This document shows positions 30,474 through 41,806 of a DNA stretch of 64,000 nucleotides, one piece after another. Both the position numbers and the translations under genes were made by a program. Source of the stretch: Haematococcus lacustris (taxonomy: Eukaryota > Chlorophyta > Chlorophyceae > Chlamydomonadales > Haematococcaceae). The notes beneath the pieces were generated by a model that was not told the origin of the DNA, ran no database searches, and worked only from the letters and a program-made list of their open reading frames with translations. The stretch is from the NCBI GenBank assembly GCA_030144725.1, contig JASKMD010000028.1, forward strand, positions 6,287,911 to 6,351,910. Direction: 5' to 3'. Numbering within the stretch: position 1 is the stretch's first letter; each line of letters opens with the position of its first letter.

Positions 30474-31592
30474 GCCCCAGCAGGCTGCTGCTGCTGGGCC
30501 TTGGGGGCCCGGTGCCGCAGCCGCTTGGAACCCAGGCCAGGGTACTCCTTGCCCTTGGCGGGCAGAGCTGCCTGGTCTAGCCAGTAGCACAGGTCCAGCG
30601 GGCGCCACCTGCTCTCCCCAATGCGCTGCATGTTCTGCGCTGCGTTGCATTCCCTGTATACCCACCTGCCTGGCTGTGGTGCTGGCTTGGCTTTGGTAGC
30701 CTTTGCCATTAGTGGGCTGGGTGGGCTCAGCTGCCTGCTCAGCCTTGCGTCACACAGATCCAGCCGCTGCCAGGCCCACATGGGTTTCAAGTGCTCGCCC
30801 CGCACCGCATCCCAGGTGGCCTCCGTGGGCGCCATGTGGGCATAGAAGCCCTTCAGTGAGGTGCCAGGTGTGGGGTGGCAGGCAGCTGCTGCGCTGATGA
30901 GGCTGGGTTGCTGCTGATCACTTCTTGGTGCTGCTCCTGGGCCTCATTCAGCCGGCTGTCATGCTGCAACTGCTGTTTGATCAGCACCCACTCCCATTAC
31001 ATGGGCTGGGCTGGGCTGGGCTGGCTTGGTGGAACCTGGTCCAGCTGCTGCAAACCTTCCACAGCTGCTGCGTTCTCACGCTGTGCAAGGAAGCGTCAAG
31101 AAGGTAGTGGGTGGGGTGTCTGCCCAACATGGGGTGGGCCGCACATGAGCTGCAACACAAACATAAGCAATGCAAACATGGGGCCATCCGTCTCCCCTGC
31201 CAGGGCAAGGGAGCTTGGGGTCCAGGGTATTGAGGTGTGCCTCAGGACCAGCTGTTGTGGCTGGGGCTGGGTGGGCTGCCGACCCATGGGGGAAGCTGGT
31301 GGGGAGTGGGCTCAGGGGGGTGTAGGCTGGTTCCAAGCCAGGAGGAGTGGTAGGGGGAGAGTCTGGGGGCAGGCCCTTGGGGGCACACGCTACGCCAAGG
31401 GGGGAGAGCCTGGGGGCAAGGGGGCAGCTGAGAACCCTGTGCTGGCCTGGCCCTTGGAGCACCCACCACAGCGTCCTTCTGTGCTGCAAAGCTGGCCCCT
31501 GAGTACGCTTCCACGAGCTTGGCAGCTATACATGGCTTTAGCTAAGGTGACCCACAGGCTTGCTGTGCATGTTGCACCTTCCAAATTTTAAA
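30474..31592 (-). mobile_element. Fanzor-like remnant with inactivated RuvC-III motif (copy C)
   Basis: From about 30860 the minus strand encodes FYAHMAPTEATWDAVRGEHL, MWAWQRLDLCDARLSRQ and a Lys/Ala/Pro linker. PGRWVYRECNAAQNMQRIGE and the standard C-terminal tail follow, ending in a stop just before 30474. In the better copy the corresponding motif is DRDGNAALN; here both acidic residues of DRD are altered (Y and E), so the RuvC site should be dead. Upstream to 31592 there are low-complexity frames that may be older 5' parts (YSGASFAAQ near 31500). I include them with low certainty. Confidence 0.6.
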
Positions 31593-32728
31593 GGGGTTCT
31601 TGTCGGGCACCTGGCAAAGTTGCCAGCCTCCCGCCAGGCCTACTCGGCCTACGCTACCCGACGGTACATTCTGCGCGTCCGAGCGTGCAAATGTGAGTCA
31701 ATTTTGGCCATGTCCCCTAGCTATCTCGGGCGGCCCCAACATGGGGTTGGTAATCTTCATGCAAGTACTCTCTCAAAACTGCACTGTTCTCGATAGCGTT
31801 AATCACATTGGCATTGGCGGTTTAGTCCGCGTAATCTGACCATCAGCGCTAGCCATTGGAGTCTCTGCTCGCGTACTGCCACATGTGCCCGCGAACAAAT
31901 CACAGCGACGAGACGGGTCTCCTTGGCACGGTGAGCCACATCGCTGTGGGTCTCCTTGGCAATGTGAGCCAACTAGCATAATATTTGGCGTAGTGAGTGC
32001 AGAGTTACAGCCGTCCTACAACCAGGGGTCGCTTTCCTGTCATTTTTTGAATGTTGGGGCCGCCTGAAGTCAGGCTAGACAAGCAAGGGGAAAATTGGGT
32101 ACCATGCTGTTCTCCACACTCACAACACCATTTGCTACCGCGATTGCACCGCTAGCTTCAGCGTGCTAGAAAAGTTAGCGGCGTTGAAGCGCAGGCCCGC
32201 AGGCTGAACATGGTTGTTTGGGCCTAAAGTTGTGTCCACGCAACAAGGTCGTTATAGGTAACTACAGACATACGTATTAAGTCTAAGGCCGGGGCCCGTC
32301 TCTCTCGCTAGCCAGGTCCGTTCAGTCGGTTGTACTGGGTAGCTCGGCTTCCTAGCTCCCGCAAAGCTGTGAATGTTAGTAATGCCCCGCAATCACAATC
32401 ACCATCTCCGCACCCTCCTATCTTATACCATGTGCGGTGGACTTTGCCTAAAAAGCTGTTTGCGGCTGGCCCGTCCGGCCCTCAACCATACATCATTACA
32501 TCTAACCTCACATCATTACATATAAACATCCAACCTACACTTGTGTTCTCTGTAAAATGTCACTTGTGTTCTCTGTAAACGGTCACTTGTGTTGTGTGGC
32601 ATTCACTGCATGCATGCTAGGGCTCTGGCATATGCAAGGGCTGGGCTCAAGGTCAACACCGTATCCAAGAGGCTAATTAAGGCTGGGCAGGGCAGGGCTG
32701 GGCTCGGCAACAAAGGCAAGCTTTGTTG

Positions 32729-33590
32729 TCAGCGCATTCGCATAACGTTGTCGGGAGCACGGCGCTTCGAAGGGGTGAGTGCTGGCACTGCTGGGGCTTG
32801 CTGATGCTGCTGTTGCTGATGCTGTGAGATTGCTTCCAAGCACTGGATTCTACTCTTTGTACCCTTGGTGGCTAGGTTCAGTCGGACACAAAGCTGCTTG
32901 AGGTGATTCAGCGTGATGCCCTTCTGTGGCAAGGCTGGTAGGTGTGGCTGCTGACGATTGTACACCTGCCTAGCTGTGTCTTCAAGATGCTGCAGTTTGT
33001 TGCTGTCGTGCTGTGTTTTGATCCCTTGCGCTTGCTGCTGAGCTGTACTCCTCCCTTGTGGGCAACTTCACCGGGAGGGTGATGCGTTGCATAGCCCGCA
33101 ACACCTTGCGTGCCTTTGATGCCTGCTTGGCTGTGTGCAAAGGCTTAGACACTACACCACCCTGAGCACCAGCAGGGCTGGCTGCACCACCCTGAGCACC
33201 TAGAGGGCTGGCTGCAGCTCCCAGGGCACTCGCATGGCTGGCTGCACCACCCAGGGCACCCGCATGGCTGGCTGCAGCTCCCAGGGCACCCGCATGGCTG
33301 GCTGCACCACCCAGGGCACCCGCATGGCTGGCTGCAGCTCCCAGGGCACCCGCATGGCTGGCTGCAGCTCCCAGGGCACCCGCATGGCTGGCTGCACCAC
33401 CCAGGGCATCATCTGACAGGTAGTCACTCAACCAGCTGTTGGTGTCCTCCACTGTCATCTTGATGCGTCCTGACACACCCTCCTCTTTCATGCGTGACAC
33501 CATGTCATTATTGAGGGGCTTCAATGCTGTCTCGCTTGCTGCATTGGTGATGTGGACTGGCCTGAAGTAGCGGCTGAGTAGCTGTTCCAA
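32729..33590 (-). pseudogene. Disrupted ORF with SAP-like segment and Ala/Gly repeat, inside the transposon
   Basis: The first part (33590-32982) reads MEQLLSRYFRPVHITNAASE, a linker, then about eight copies of a 10-residue ASHAGALG-type repeat and a basic stretch. The second part (to 32729) reads SNKLQHLEDTARQVYNRQQ followed by GITLNHLKQLCVRLNLATKG, which resembles a SAP DNA-binding helix pair, then a Gln-rich tail and a stop. The two parts are in different frames and I find no intron with GT-AG ends that joins them, so I call a frameshift. Further upstream (33.6-33.75 kb) a Gln/Trp repeat (DWQQQ) is also open but is cut off by stops. Confidence 0.45.
33165..33412. repeat. 30-bp coding minisatellite
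   Basis: About eight units of a 30-bp repeat that alternates GCAGCTCCC and GCACCACCC versions within GGCTGGCTG...AGGGCACCCGCAT. The unit length is a multiple of three, so the minus-strand frame stays open as a decapeptide repeat. Confidence 0.9.
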
Positions 33591-34726
33591 TGGTGCTGTG
33601 ATTATGCCTGTTGTTGCTGCTGCCAGTCCTGTTGCCGCTGCTGCCAGTCATGGTGCTGCTGCTGCCAGTCCTGTTGTTGCTGCTGCCAGTCTTGCTTCTC
33701 CCGTGCATTCTCTTCCTGCACCTCTTGTAGCCGTTGTTTGGTATCATTCAACGTCTGAAGACAACAATGCAACACCACATCAGTATGGGGGGGTGCACGA
33801 TGGCTAGGCTGGGCTGTCCTGCCTTGCCTGGGCTTGATTCGCGATGAAGCCAGCAGTGCGGGACCATGGAGCCCGGCCAGTGGCTCCTCGCTCGGCCATT
33901 CGAGCGGACCCAGCTTGGCTTCGCTTCGAGCGCCCGGTCATGGCTTACAACCATCTTTTTGCGGCTGGCATCGACCAAAAGGTAAACGGACGGCTCCGAT
34001 GGGCGGAGAGGGGTCGTACCTTCTATACTTATAACTATGGCGGACTGGAACGACTTCAGTTTTGGGAAAAGGCCCCTGGCATGGCCAAATCTTAGCTGGT
34101 TTTCATGTTTTACCTGATTACTACTAGCACACGCATCAGTTTGCAGGCATAGTTATAAAATCGATGGAAGTACTTGATGCGGTTCTCCGGTGCTCATTGC
34201 AAGGCATTGGGCACATGTGGCATGCATAAACATCTCTTGACAGTGTGTCCATCACCACCACTCGCCATAGACCGAGCTGATGCATGTTAAGGCCAAGTCA
34301 GCGCCAAGGTGCGAGTGTGTGGTATAGCTAGCTGCTGAAGAAGTTTCAGGCCCAAAGCCTCACGGTGTACCCCCCCAACCCGGCCATGAGACAAGCCTCT
34401 AGCAAGCAGCATGTAGCACACAATGTAGACACCCAGGAGGCACCTGGACATCGCCGAGGACATCGCCGCAACAGCACACATACTTCAAGGCGCAAATAAG
34501 AGCAATGGAGCGCTCCTGGCGTTGTGTGCTGGTCGGGGCCCCCGAACATTGGACGGGGTCGCGGGCCAGCCGATCACCATAGGCCTGTCCCTCTGAGCCG
34601 ATGCTAACGTGCGCGGCGCTGCGTCAAGGCGTGCCAATCTTACATCCAGAAGCGGTGTATAGAGTTAGTTAGGTCCGTCCGAAAAATGGGCATTTTTTTG
34701 GCTCGCTTGTCTAGCCTGACCTGAAG

Positions 34727-35395
34727 CTATCGTATGTCAAACGGTGTAGGAATTCTACGACAAATGCCGGGGCTGACCTGATGCTGTGGCCGCGTCCATG
34801 TTCAAAGCTCAATGAGGCTTAGGGTCAGGTATGCGTTGGTCAACAGGCACACTGGCTTACAACCATGCCTCTCAAGCAGCCTGACGGCTGACGGTGGCAG
34901 CGGTGTCAACCATCATCACACAACCATGCCTCTACCTACTAACCCGATTATTGTCAAGGGAAGGCTAGTCAACCACACCTGCTCTGCACTCCCACCCCAC
35001 GGCCCAGTCCCCCTCAGCCTGCTTGCAGAGCCTCCTACACAGACCAACATGACATCTGATAATCTACTCTTACTAGGGTGCTGCTGAAAATCTACCAAGA
35101 CCCCCAACCCGGCAATTTGTATATACCACCATTATGAGGGTGTGGGTTTATGACCCAAAGCAGGTGCCTGATCCAAAGACGGTATGGACCCCTCCCTGTG
35201 TTCTACAGCTTTTCACTCACAAGGCTTGCATGTTTGGACAGCCCATGACCCAGGGCCCATGACCATGACCCAGGGCCCATGACCAGCAGGGCAGTGCAGG
35301 CTGGAGGGCTGACCCACGACGTAGGATACAGGCATCCAACAAATGCTACAGTCAGAAGGGGCAGCTGTGCTGAATGGAGGGCGAGTGCCCGCCCA
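34727..35395. other. Intergenic stretch downstream of HPRT
   Basis: No gene recognised. There is a short tandem duplication of CCCATGACCCAGGG at 35245-35285. Confidence 0.4.
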
Positions 35396-36962
35396 CTACT
35401 TCTTGGTAACGTATCTGGCCTGCACCTCTGGGCGTAAAACACCAATGTAGGGTAAGGAGCGATAGATCTGGGCCGTGTCCATACCATGGCCAACGATCCA
35501 CTTGTTGGGACACTGCAAGCGAGAGGCACATCACACCAGCACCCATCACTGTCGCCATGATGTCAGTCCCATGAAAAGCAGTTGTCAGGCAGCTGCCAGG
35601 CAGGTGTGGGCGCACTGGGCTCCACTGTGACCCAGCCAGCACCCACGTCAAAGCCAACAAAGTCAGGGACATAGTCCACCTTGCGCCGTTCCTTTTTGTC
35701 CAGTAGCACCAAGGACCTGCAGCCAGGTCAATAGCGGCTGTGGGGCACACTGGCAATAGCAGGCCTTGCCAAAGATGCATCTTACTAGAGCAAAGTGAAG
35801 GGACCATTGAGCTCACGCCTGGCCTACTCATCGTTCTTACACTGCCGTGCCTAAGGTAGCTGTCCCTGGACTCTAGCTAGAAGGCGATGACAGGCTGAGA
35901 TGCAGCACCAACAATACGCACTTGATGCTTGCAGCTCCGGCTTCCCTCACATGCCGTGTCACTTCTTGGAGGGTGAGGCCAGAGTCACACTGCAACCAGC
36001 ATTCTTAGCGCCAAGCGTCACACTTCACCTGCCATGGTGGGCACAACCTAACCATGTGCCTGCCGACAGCAGCCACACCCCAACTGCTGTCATTGTATAC
36101 ATCTGTTGCAGCAACCTTCTGCTCACAGTTGCCCCTAGTACTCATCACTTCCTTTTCATACTTCACAAAGCAACCTGTGACTCAGCCAACCCCATGAAGC
36201 AGGGAAGCAATGAATTGCAACCCTGCAAAGCACACTGGCAAAGGTGCCTGACATCACGCCATCCACACACCAAGTCGTCCACCAGCAATACGTGTCGGTT
36301 CTTCACAGCCGCTGCGTCAAAGGCCACCTCCACACGACCTGAGGTCTCTGTGCCAGCACCGTATGAGCTTGCCTGAAGCAGGTGTCAAGAGGTGACCCAG
36401 GCTGCTATTGAACACACACCCACACAAGCTAGCATTGTGTACGGATGACCAGCTGCTCGACTGCTGCCTGAACAGTGTGTGGAACAAGAGCAAGCACCTC
36501 ACCTGGATGAAGTCAATAACCATGCCCTCAGGACATGGATGCAGAGCTCTCACAAGATCAGCTGCCACGATGAAGCCCCCTTTCAGAATCTAAACACAGG
36601 GGACAGCCAACATGCTGTGATAGCTATAATGTTGCTGGAACACCGCTGTTGTGATTGCGATGGGAATTAAAAGAGTCAAACGACCATGTCGGCGCACACA
36701 AAGCGAAAGCAGTATCCACTGACCGGCATAACCACTGGCTGCTTATCGTGGTACTCATTAACGACTAACCTGCACGTTGAAAAGCAGCCCTAGACTCAGT
36801 TTGACCGCTTTCTCGGACCCTCGCACACGAGCTTGCGCAACATCTCCACGACAATCACCTGCCCAGCTCGTCTACCTTGTCGCGGATTTGATCGGCTGAG
36901 AATAGCACAGACTCAATGTCCTGGTGCACATTGTGACACGGCTTGCCGTTGGCGGCCATCAT
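35396..36962 (-). CDS. HPT1: Hypoxanthine phosphoribosyltransferase
   Basis: Purine salvage enzyme that transfers phosphoribose from PRPP to hypoxanthine/guanine to give IMP/GMP. Seven exons with matching phases: 36962-36859, 36769-36724, 36589-36503, 36372-36271, 35989-35922, 35716-35647, 35512-35396, giving 197 residues, the usual family size. Landmarks: N-terminal [26 protein letters not shown] at 51-56 (PPi-loop region); [11 protein letters not shown] at 81-91 (flexible loop); [15 protein letters not shown] at 106-120 (PRPP-binding motif, with Cys-Asp-Ser-Gly where many enzymes have Ile-Asp-Thr-Gly); [25 protein letters not shown] (purine-base binding); LPYIGVL near the C-terminus. Two ATGs occur at the start (36962 and 36959). 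It is divergent from the WSS1-like gene, with about 750 bp between. The symbol is by homology only. Confidence 0.93.
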
Positions 36963-37718
36963 GTGTCTGCCGGTTGAGTTGGTAGTTTGCGGTGAAGCAA
37001 ACGTGAACAAAACTGCAAGTCGGTGAGTGCTAATGAACTTAATGGGTTTCTATGGCCAATGAATCCAGCTGCCCCATAGCCCAGTGCCAGGATACAGCCG
37101 GCTGCTACATGCGGTAAGACACATGGCACACATATATAACATCATCGGCAAGCCAGGTTGCAAGCAACGTATGTAACGGAATGTAAGCGACGTCGAGCGG
37201 TGCCCTTTTCACCTGGTAGTGGGTCCTTATCACAGAAGGGGACATACGACGGCCTTGGGATGGATAAGTCTTCGAGTGGCGCCTGATCCCGCAGGGTGGG
37301 CCCAGTATAGGACGCGCTCATCGTAGACCTGGTGATCATGAAGGACGCAATGGACGCCTGGCGCGGTGGCAGGAGCCGGCCCGGGTGCCGCGGCGTCAGG
37401 AACGGCGTTAGAGCCGGCAGGATGCTGCCTAGCAAGATTATAAGCAGCTGCAGCAGGCAGGGAAGCAGGGGTACCAGGCTGAGGTTGGACGGCAACGGCT
37501 CAGTTGCTCATTGGCTGGGATTCCCGATGTCAGCCTGTGGTGCAATGACATCCAACGCCTCAGCCAGAGAACCCTAAGCAGTGCCAGAGAGAAACCTGCA
37601 AGAAGGCGCATTGCCAGTGGCAATGGGCTTTTCTGCCTTCAACCACAGCACGTGGTTCAAAACCCCATGTTGCAAACTCGACAGCTCGTCGCGCGCGGTC
37701 GTAGCGCGTGGTCGTCGA
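36963..37718. other. Divergent intergenic region between HPRT and the WSS1-like gene
   Basis: Presumably holds both promoters. A minus-strand frame at 37490-37142 has a hydrophobic segment (LLPCLLQLLIILLGSILPAL) followed by a soluble-looking tail. It has an in-frame stop just before the hydrophobic part and no ATG, so I do not call it a gene. A missing upstream exon would be needed. Confidence 0.4.
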
Positions 37719-39063
37719 ATGGTCGTGGTAGACTGGGCAAAGCAGCAAGAGGAGCCCAAGTGCCATGAGATAAAAACAATGGGCTGGCACAACGATGCAG
37801 AGGCGAAGCGGCTCCTGACGGATGCGGCAGCCCAGGTGGGAAAGAAGTTGAACGGCAATGAGGAACAACATCAGCATCAGCATGGGGGGCACCACCATGG
37901 TTCCCCCACTACTAGGAGATGCGTTATCTGAAATCCGAACTGTCGGTATCAGCATGACCCAGCAGGCCCTGAGCGTACCGTGGCCTGTGACCAGCACCAC
38001 TGATGTGCAGGTGCAGCCCATCATGCGCAAACGTGGCTGGATAGTGCCTCTGCTCACGGAGTTCTACCCACCCAATGCCTGCTTACTGGGCTTGAACATC
38101 GGCGGTGGTGGTGGTCAGTTTGCCCTGCCAGCGTCAATCCACTCCCTGCCAGCCCTGCCCTCATTGCCAGGATGCCTTCCCAGCTCCAGCACCAGCCCAG
38201 CCACAGTGACAATGCACCCAGTGTGCAGCCACCCCCACCAGCTTGCCAGCTCCCCCTTGTGCCTGTCCTGGGTCCCTGTACTCACCCTGTTTCAATGCAT
38301 GCGGGCCCCTCTTCTTACAGCTGCTGGCGCCAGTCCCTGCCTCGCACCCACTGCTGGCCCACCCTAAGTGAGAAAGCTGGCTGCCCCAGGCCGTACGCGG
38401 GAGGTCCGGGTGCGGTTGCGGCAGGCACGTGACCGCACGCTCTTCTTTCCCTTTGAGCATGTGCTGGGCACTCTGCTGCATGAGCTGGTGCACAATGTGC
38501 AGGGCCCACACAACAGGTGAGTGGGTGGGTGGGTGGGTGAGTGGGGTGTGCAAAAGGGGAGAGGAGGGCATCACCACCAGCAGCAGCGACAGGGGACAGG
38601 CAGGCGAATGCCGTGTAAAGATGATAATGATGATGATGGGGAGGAGGATGGCTGCGCTTAGGGGTTAAGCAGGGAGGGGAGGGGAGTGGCGGCAAGGGGG
38701 TGGCGGCAAGGGCACTTTTGGGGGAGGGGGAGTGCGGGTGAACGAATGAGGGAGGGGGGACAGTTGAGGGGAAAGGGCGGATGAGAGGCAGGGGCAGGAT
38801 GCCAGCGTCCAGGCCCATGTCTTACATATGTGAGGGAGACACACATACCCATGCTGTGTGTTTTTCTGCTGCCTGATCTGCTTGATGGACAACCTGAGCC
38901 ACACTCAGACGGCCTGCCCCTCCTCGCTGCTGCAGTGTTTTCTACAAGCTGCTGGATGAGTTGAATGACGAGTGTGACGAGCTCATGGCAAAGGTACCTA
39001 CCCTACCCTGCTGCTGCTGCCCCTCCTGTCCCTGCTGCTGCTCCCTTGCTGCTGCTGCTGCTA

Positions 39064-39127
<64 letters not shown>

Positions 39128-41806
39128 ACCTTGCCGCTGCTGCTGCTCCCTTGCCACTGCTGCTGCTACCTTACTGCTGCTGCTGCTCCCTTACTGCTGC
39201 TGCTGCTTCCTTTTCCGCTGCTGCTGTTCCCTTACCGCTGCTGCTGCTCCCTCGCCGCTGCTGCTGTGGTGCCCTGGTTTACCAGGCACATGGGCCCCTT
39301 GCTGCCGCCACCATTGTGCCCGCTGGCTGGATGGATGGCTGTCACCCTCAACATCAAGCAGCAGCCAGCAGCCAGGATGCTAGCGCACGCTCTTTGGCTC
39401 CACACCAGGCTTCACTGACATGCCCATGGACTGCATGGGCTGCATGAACAGGGCATGCGCAAAATGAAGCATGGGCAGCATGGGCTGCATGGGCTGCATG
39501 TGGGGATTGCTTCAGTGTCCACTCCCTGCCTAGTCCCCTCTGGCTGCTGCAGGGCATCACTGGCAGTGGGGCGGGCTTCCATGGGCCCAGCAAGGGGCGC
39601 CTAGGTTCTCACGCTTTCGTGCCCCTGCACAACCCCCCAAGCACCGCCTTGAGGGAGGTGGCGGCCAGGGTGAGTCACGCAGCAGCAGCAGCAGCAACAG
39701 CAGCGCCAGGGCCCTGGCCCTGGCCCTGGCCCTGGCCCCGATCGGCCTGGCCTCGCTGCTTGAGTTGTTGTCAGCGTCATGCTTCCACTGCTCATGGCTG
39801 TGCCATGTACCCCGCGTTCACTGCCTTGAGGCCGCGGCTGGCTGCACTGTGGCTGCCGCTGCTGTCCCGGCTGCACAGGCAGCTGAGGAGCGCGCAAAGA
39901 AGCAGCGCCTGATGACGCGCGGCCCCTGCTGTGTGGGCAGGGCGTCAGGCCAAGCCTCAGGTGCAGCTTTGGGTGAACAGTAGCTGCTGGGCCACCTCAG
40001 GGCCTCAGGGCCACAGGATCCAGCTTCTGCCTGACTACTTACTTTGCATTGGCTCCTCACCTCAACTCGTATGCTCAGGATGTCTACCAAGGTGCAGACG
40101 GGCAAGCTACACTGTCAGCCCTCTGAGTAGCACTCTGAGCTACACCTGAGTCTGAGCTACACTCCTTTGAGTAGCAATCTGAGCACTCTGAGCACTTTGC
40201 CCAGGCGGCAACTACACTCTGAGCCCTCTCCCCTTCCCCTTCTTCCCTTCCCCCGTGTAGACTTGATCAGCTGTGAGCTTCATTGGCATGACCCAGCAGG
40301 CCCTGAGCGTACCGTGGCCCGTTACCTAGTCCAGCACACCTAGTCAGCAGCCCCAGTGACCTAGTCAGCAGCCCCAGTGACCTAGTCAGCAGCCCCAGTG
40401 ACCTAGTCAGCAGCCCCAGTGACATAGTCAGCAGCCCCAGTGACCTACTCAGCAGCCCCAGTGACCTAGTCAGCAGCCCCAGTGACCTAGTCAGCAGCCC
40501 CAGTGACCTAGTCAGCAGCCCCAGTGACCTAGTCAGCAGCCCCAGTGACCAGCACACCTAGTCAGCAGCCCCATCAAGAGTAGCCTGCCTTACAGACGGC
40601 ACACTTATGGGCACTGTGCATGCGTGAGTAGTGAGGTGCACATGCTGCTGCTGAGCCGCAGGCAGCCTGGACTGGCGCAGCCTGACCCCCGCCCAGGCGG
40701 CAGCCCAGGCCGCTGCCAGGCGCGCTGCAGACAACGAGTGGTGCCCCTCGGAGCAGCTGGCGGGCCTCAGCCTGGAAAGCATAGAGGCGGGAGGGGCAGG
40801 GGGAGGGCCAGCAGGGCAGGGGGCAGCGGGGGGGTCGGCAGGGCAGGGGGCAGCGGGGGGCCCAGCAGGGCAGGGGGCAGGAGGTGCAGCTGGGCAGGGA
40901 GCAGGAGCAGGGCCAACTTCCACAACTGGTCAAAAAGAACAACGGGCAGCAGCAGCAGGAGGCAGGGTTGGGGCAGGGGCAGCAATAGGTATAGCCAGCA
41001 GCTTAGGAGGGGTCCACCTGTTGGGGGCGGCAGCAGCAAGGAGCCTGACGGAGGCTCAAGGCACCAGGGCAACACCTGCAGCAAACACAGCCAGCACGGC
41101 TGCCACCCTGCCAGCACCTACACCCTTCCTCACACCACCTTCCTACCACCCTCCCACCACCTTCCCAGTCGCTCCTGTTCTACATCCACCAAGCAATGCA
41201 GGGCCAGCCCAACATGTGCATTACAGCCAGCCTCTAGCCAGCCAGCCAGCCAGCCACCCGCCTGGCCAGACATCAGGTGACTCAGAGCACTGGGAAGGTG
41301 AAAGGCGGAACGAGCCCACCACTAGCCAGCCTGGCCACAACAGATTCCAAGGCATTGGGCGCAGCCAGCAGCACAGGGCTGAGCAGGGGGGTCAGCGCAA
41401 TGATCGGCCATTGAGGGACATTGCCCAGCCAGACAGTGCAGGGGCAGGGGCACGCAGCCGTCCCAGCCACAGCTGCCAGCCCACCGGCCTGACAAGGGCG
41501 GTTGCACAGACACCGATCGTCATTGAGCTAGGCAGCGAGTCGGATAGCGAGGCTGACCTGACTCCCGCGCCCTGCGCCGCCACGGACGAGGCAAATGGGG
41601 CCTACGATAGACTCTTCTCCGGGACTCAAGCAACGCGAGCGCGCAATGGCCTGGCCATACAGGCACCGGCGCTGGAGGATTCAGAGGATGGGGCATCCGC
41701 CCATCCTGGCAACAGGCAGCCTCTGTCCGCCGCCCCTTCTCTTGTGCCTGGGGCGGGACACATAGCTCAGCTAGAGGTGGTGGACTTGACGTGTGATGAT
41801 GAGTGA
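37719..41806 (+). CDS. WSS1/WLM-family DNA-protein crosslink metalloprotease with C-terminal SUMO-interaction motifs
   Basis: WLM proteases remove proteins covalently trapped on DNA and act at SUMO-marked sites. Eight exons with matching phases: 37719-37835, 38011-38104, 38390-38516, 38936-38993, 39553-39669, 39879-39960, 40596-40623, 40666-41806, giving 587 residues. Domain order: a WLM fold from about residue 16 (HEIKTM, QPIMRKRGWIVPLLTEFYPP, LLGLNIGG, REVRVRLRQ), then zinc motif HELVHNVQGPH at 101-111 (His101, Glu102, His105, His111), then FYKLLDELNDEC and GFHGPSKGRLG. AAARRAADNEWC follows, as in family members. Residues ~240-480 are Gly/Ala/Gln- and Pro-rich and disordered. SUMO-interaction-like motifs are PIVIELGSESDSE near 491 and VVDLTCDDE at the very C-terminus. 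Exon 6-7 junctions are the least certain. The start at 37719 is the nearest in-frame ATG before the domain. Confidence 0.88.
39012..39262. repeat. (CTG)n-rich microsatellite in a WSS1-like intron
   Basis: A long trinucleotide tract with a pure core near 39066-39128 and interrupted flanks, inside the intron between exons 38936-38993 and 39553-39669. Leu/Cys- and Gln/Ser-repeat frames here are artefacts. Confidence 0.95.
40339..40558. repeat. 21-bp minisatellite in a WSS1-like intron
   Basis: About ten head-to-tail copies of CCTAGTCAGCAGCCCCAGTGA with single-base variants, in the intron before exon 40596-40623. The copies abut each other without spacers. Confidence 0.95.

Larger units (their letters stand above)
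32063..34726. mobile_element. 2,650-bp DNA transposon with 15-bp terminal inverted repeats and 7-bp target duplication
   Basis: The left end is CCTGAAG followed by TCAGGCTAGACAAGC (32063-32069 and 32070-32084). The right end is GCTTGTCTAGCCTGA followed by CCTGAAG (34705-34719 and 34720-34726). The terminal repeats are perfect over 15 bp and the 7-bp flanks are identical, which is the signature of a cut-and-paste insertion. Inside, the clearest coding-like content is on the minus strand at 32.7-33.6 kb and is frame-disrupted. I see no transposase motif, so the element may be non-autonomous or its transposase may be unrecognised. The superfamily is unassigned; 7-8-bp duplications occur in several. 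Confidence 0.75.

Noticed and set aside
37142..37495. Hydrophobic minus-strand ORF between HPRT and the WSS1-like gene
   Set aside because: There is a stop just upstream, no ATG before the hydrophobic part and no convincing acceptor, so it was left as a note in the intergenic entry.
40339..40558. CRISPR-like regular repeat
   Set aside because: The 21-bp units are directly adjacent with no unique spacers, so it is a minisatellite in an intron.
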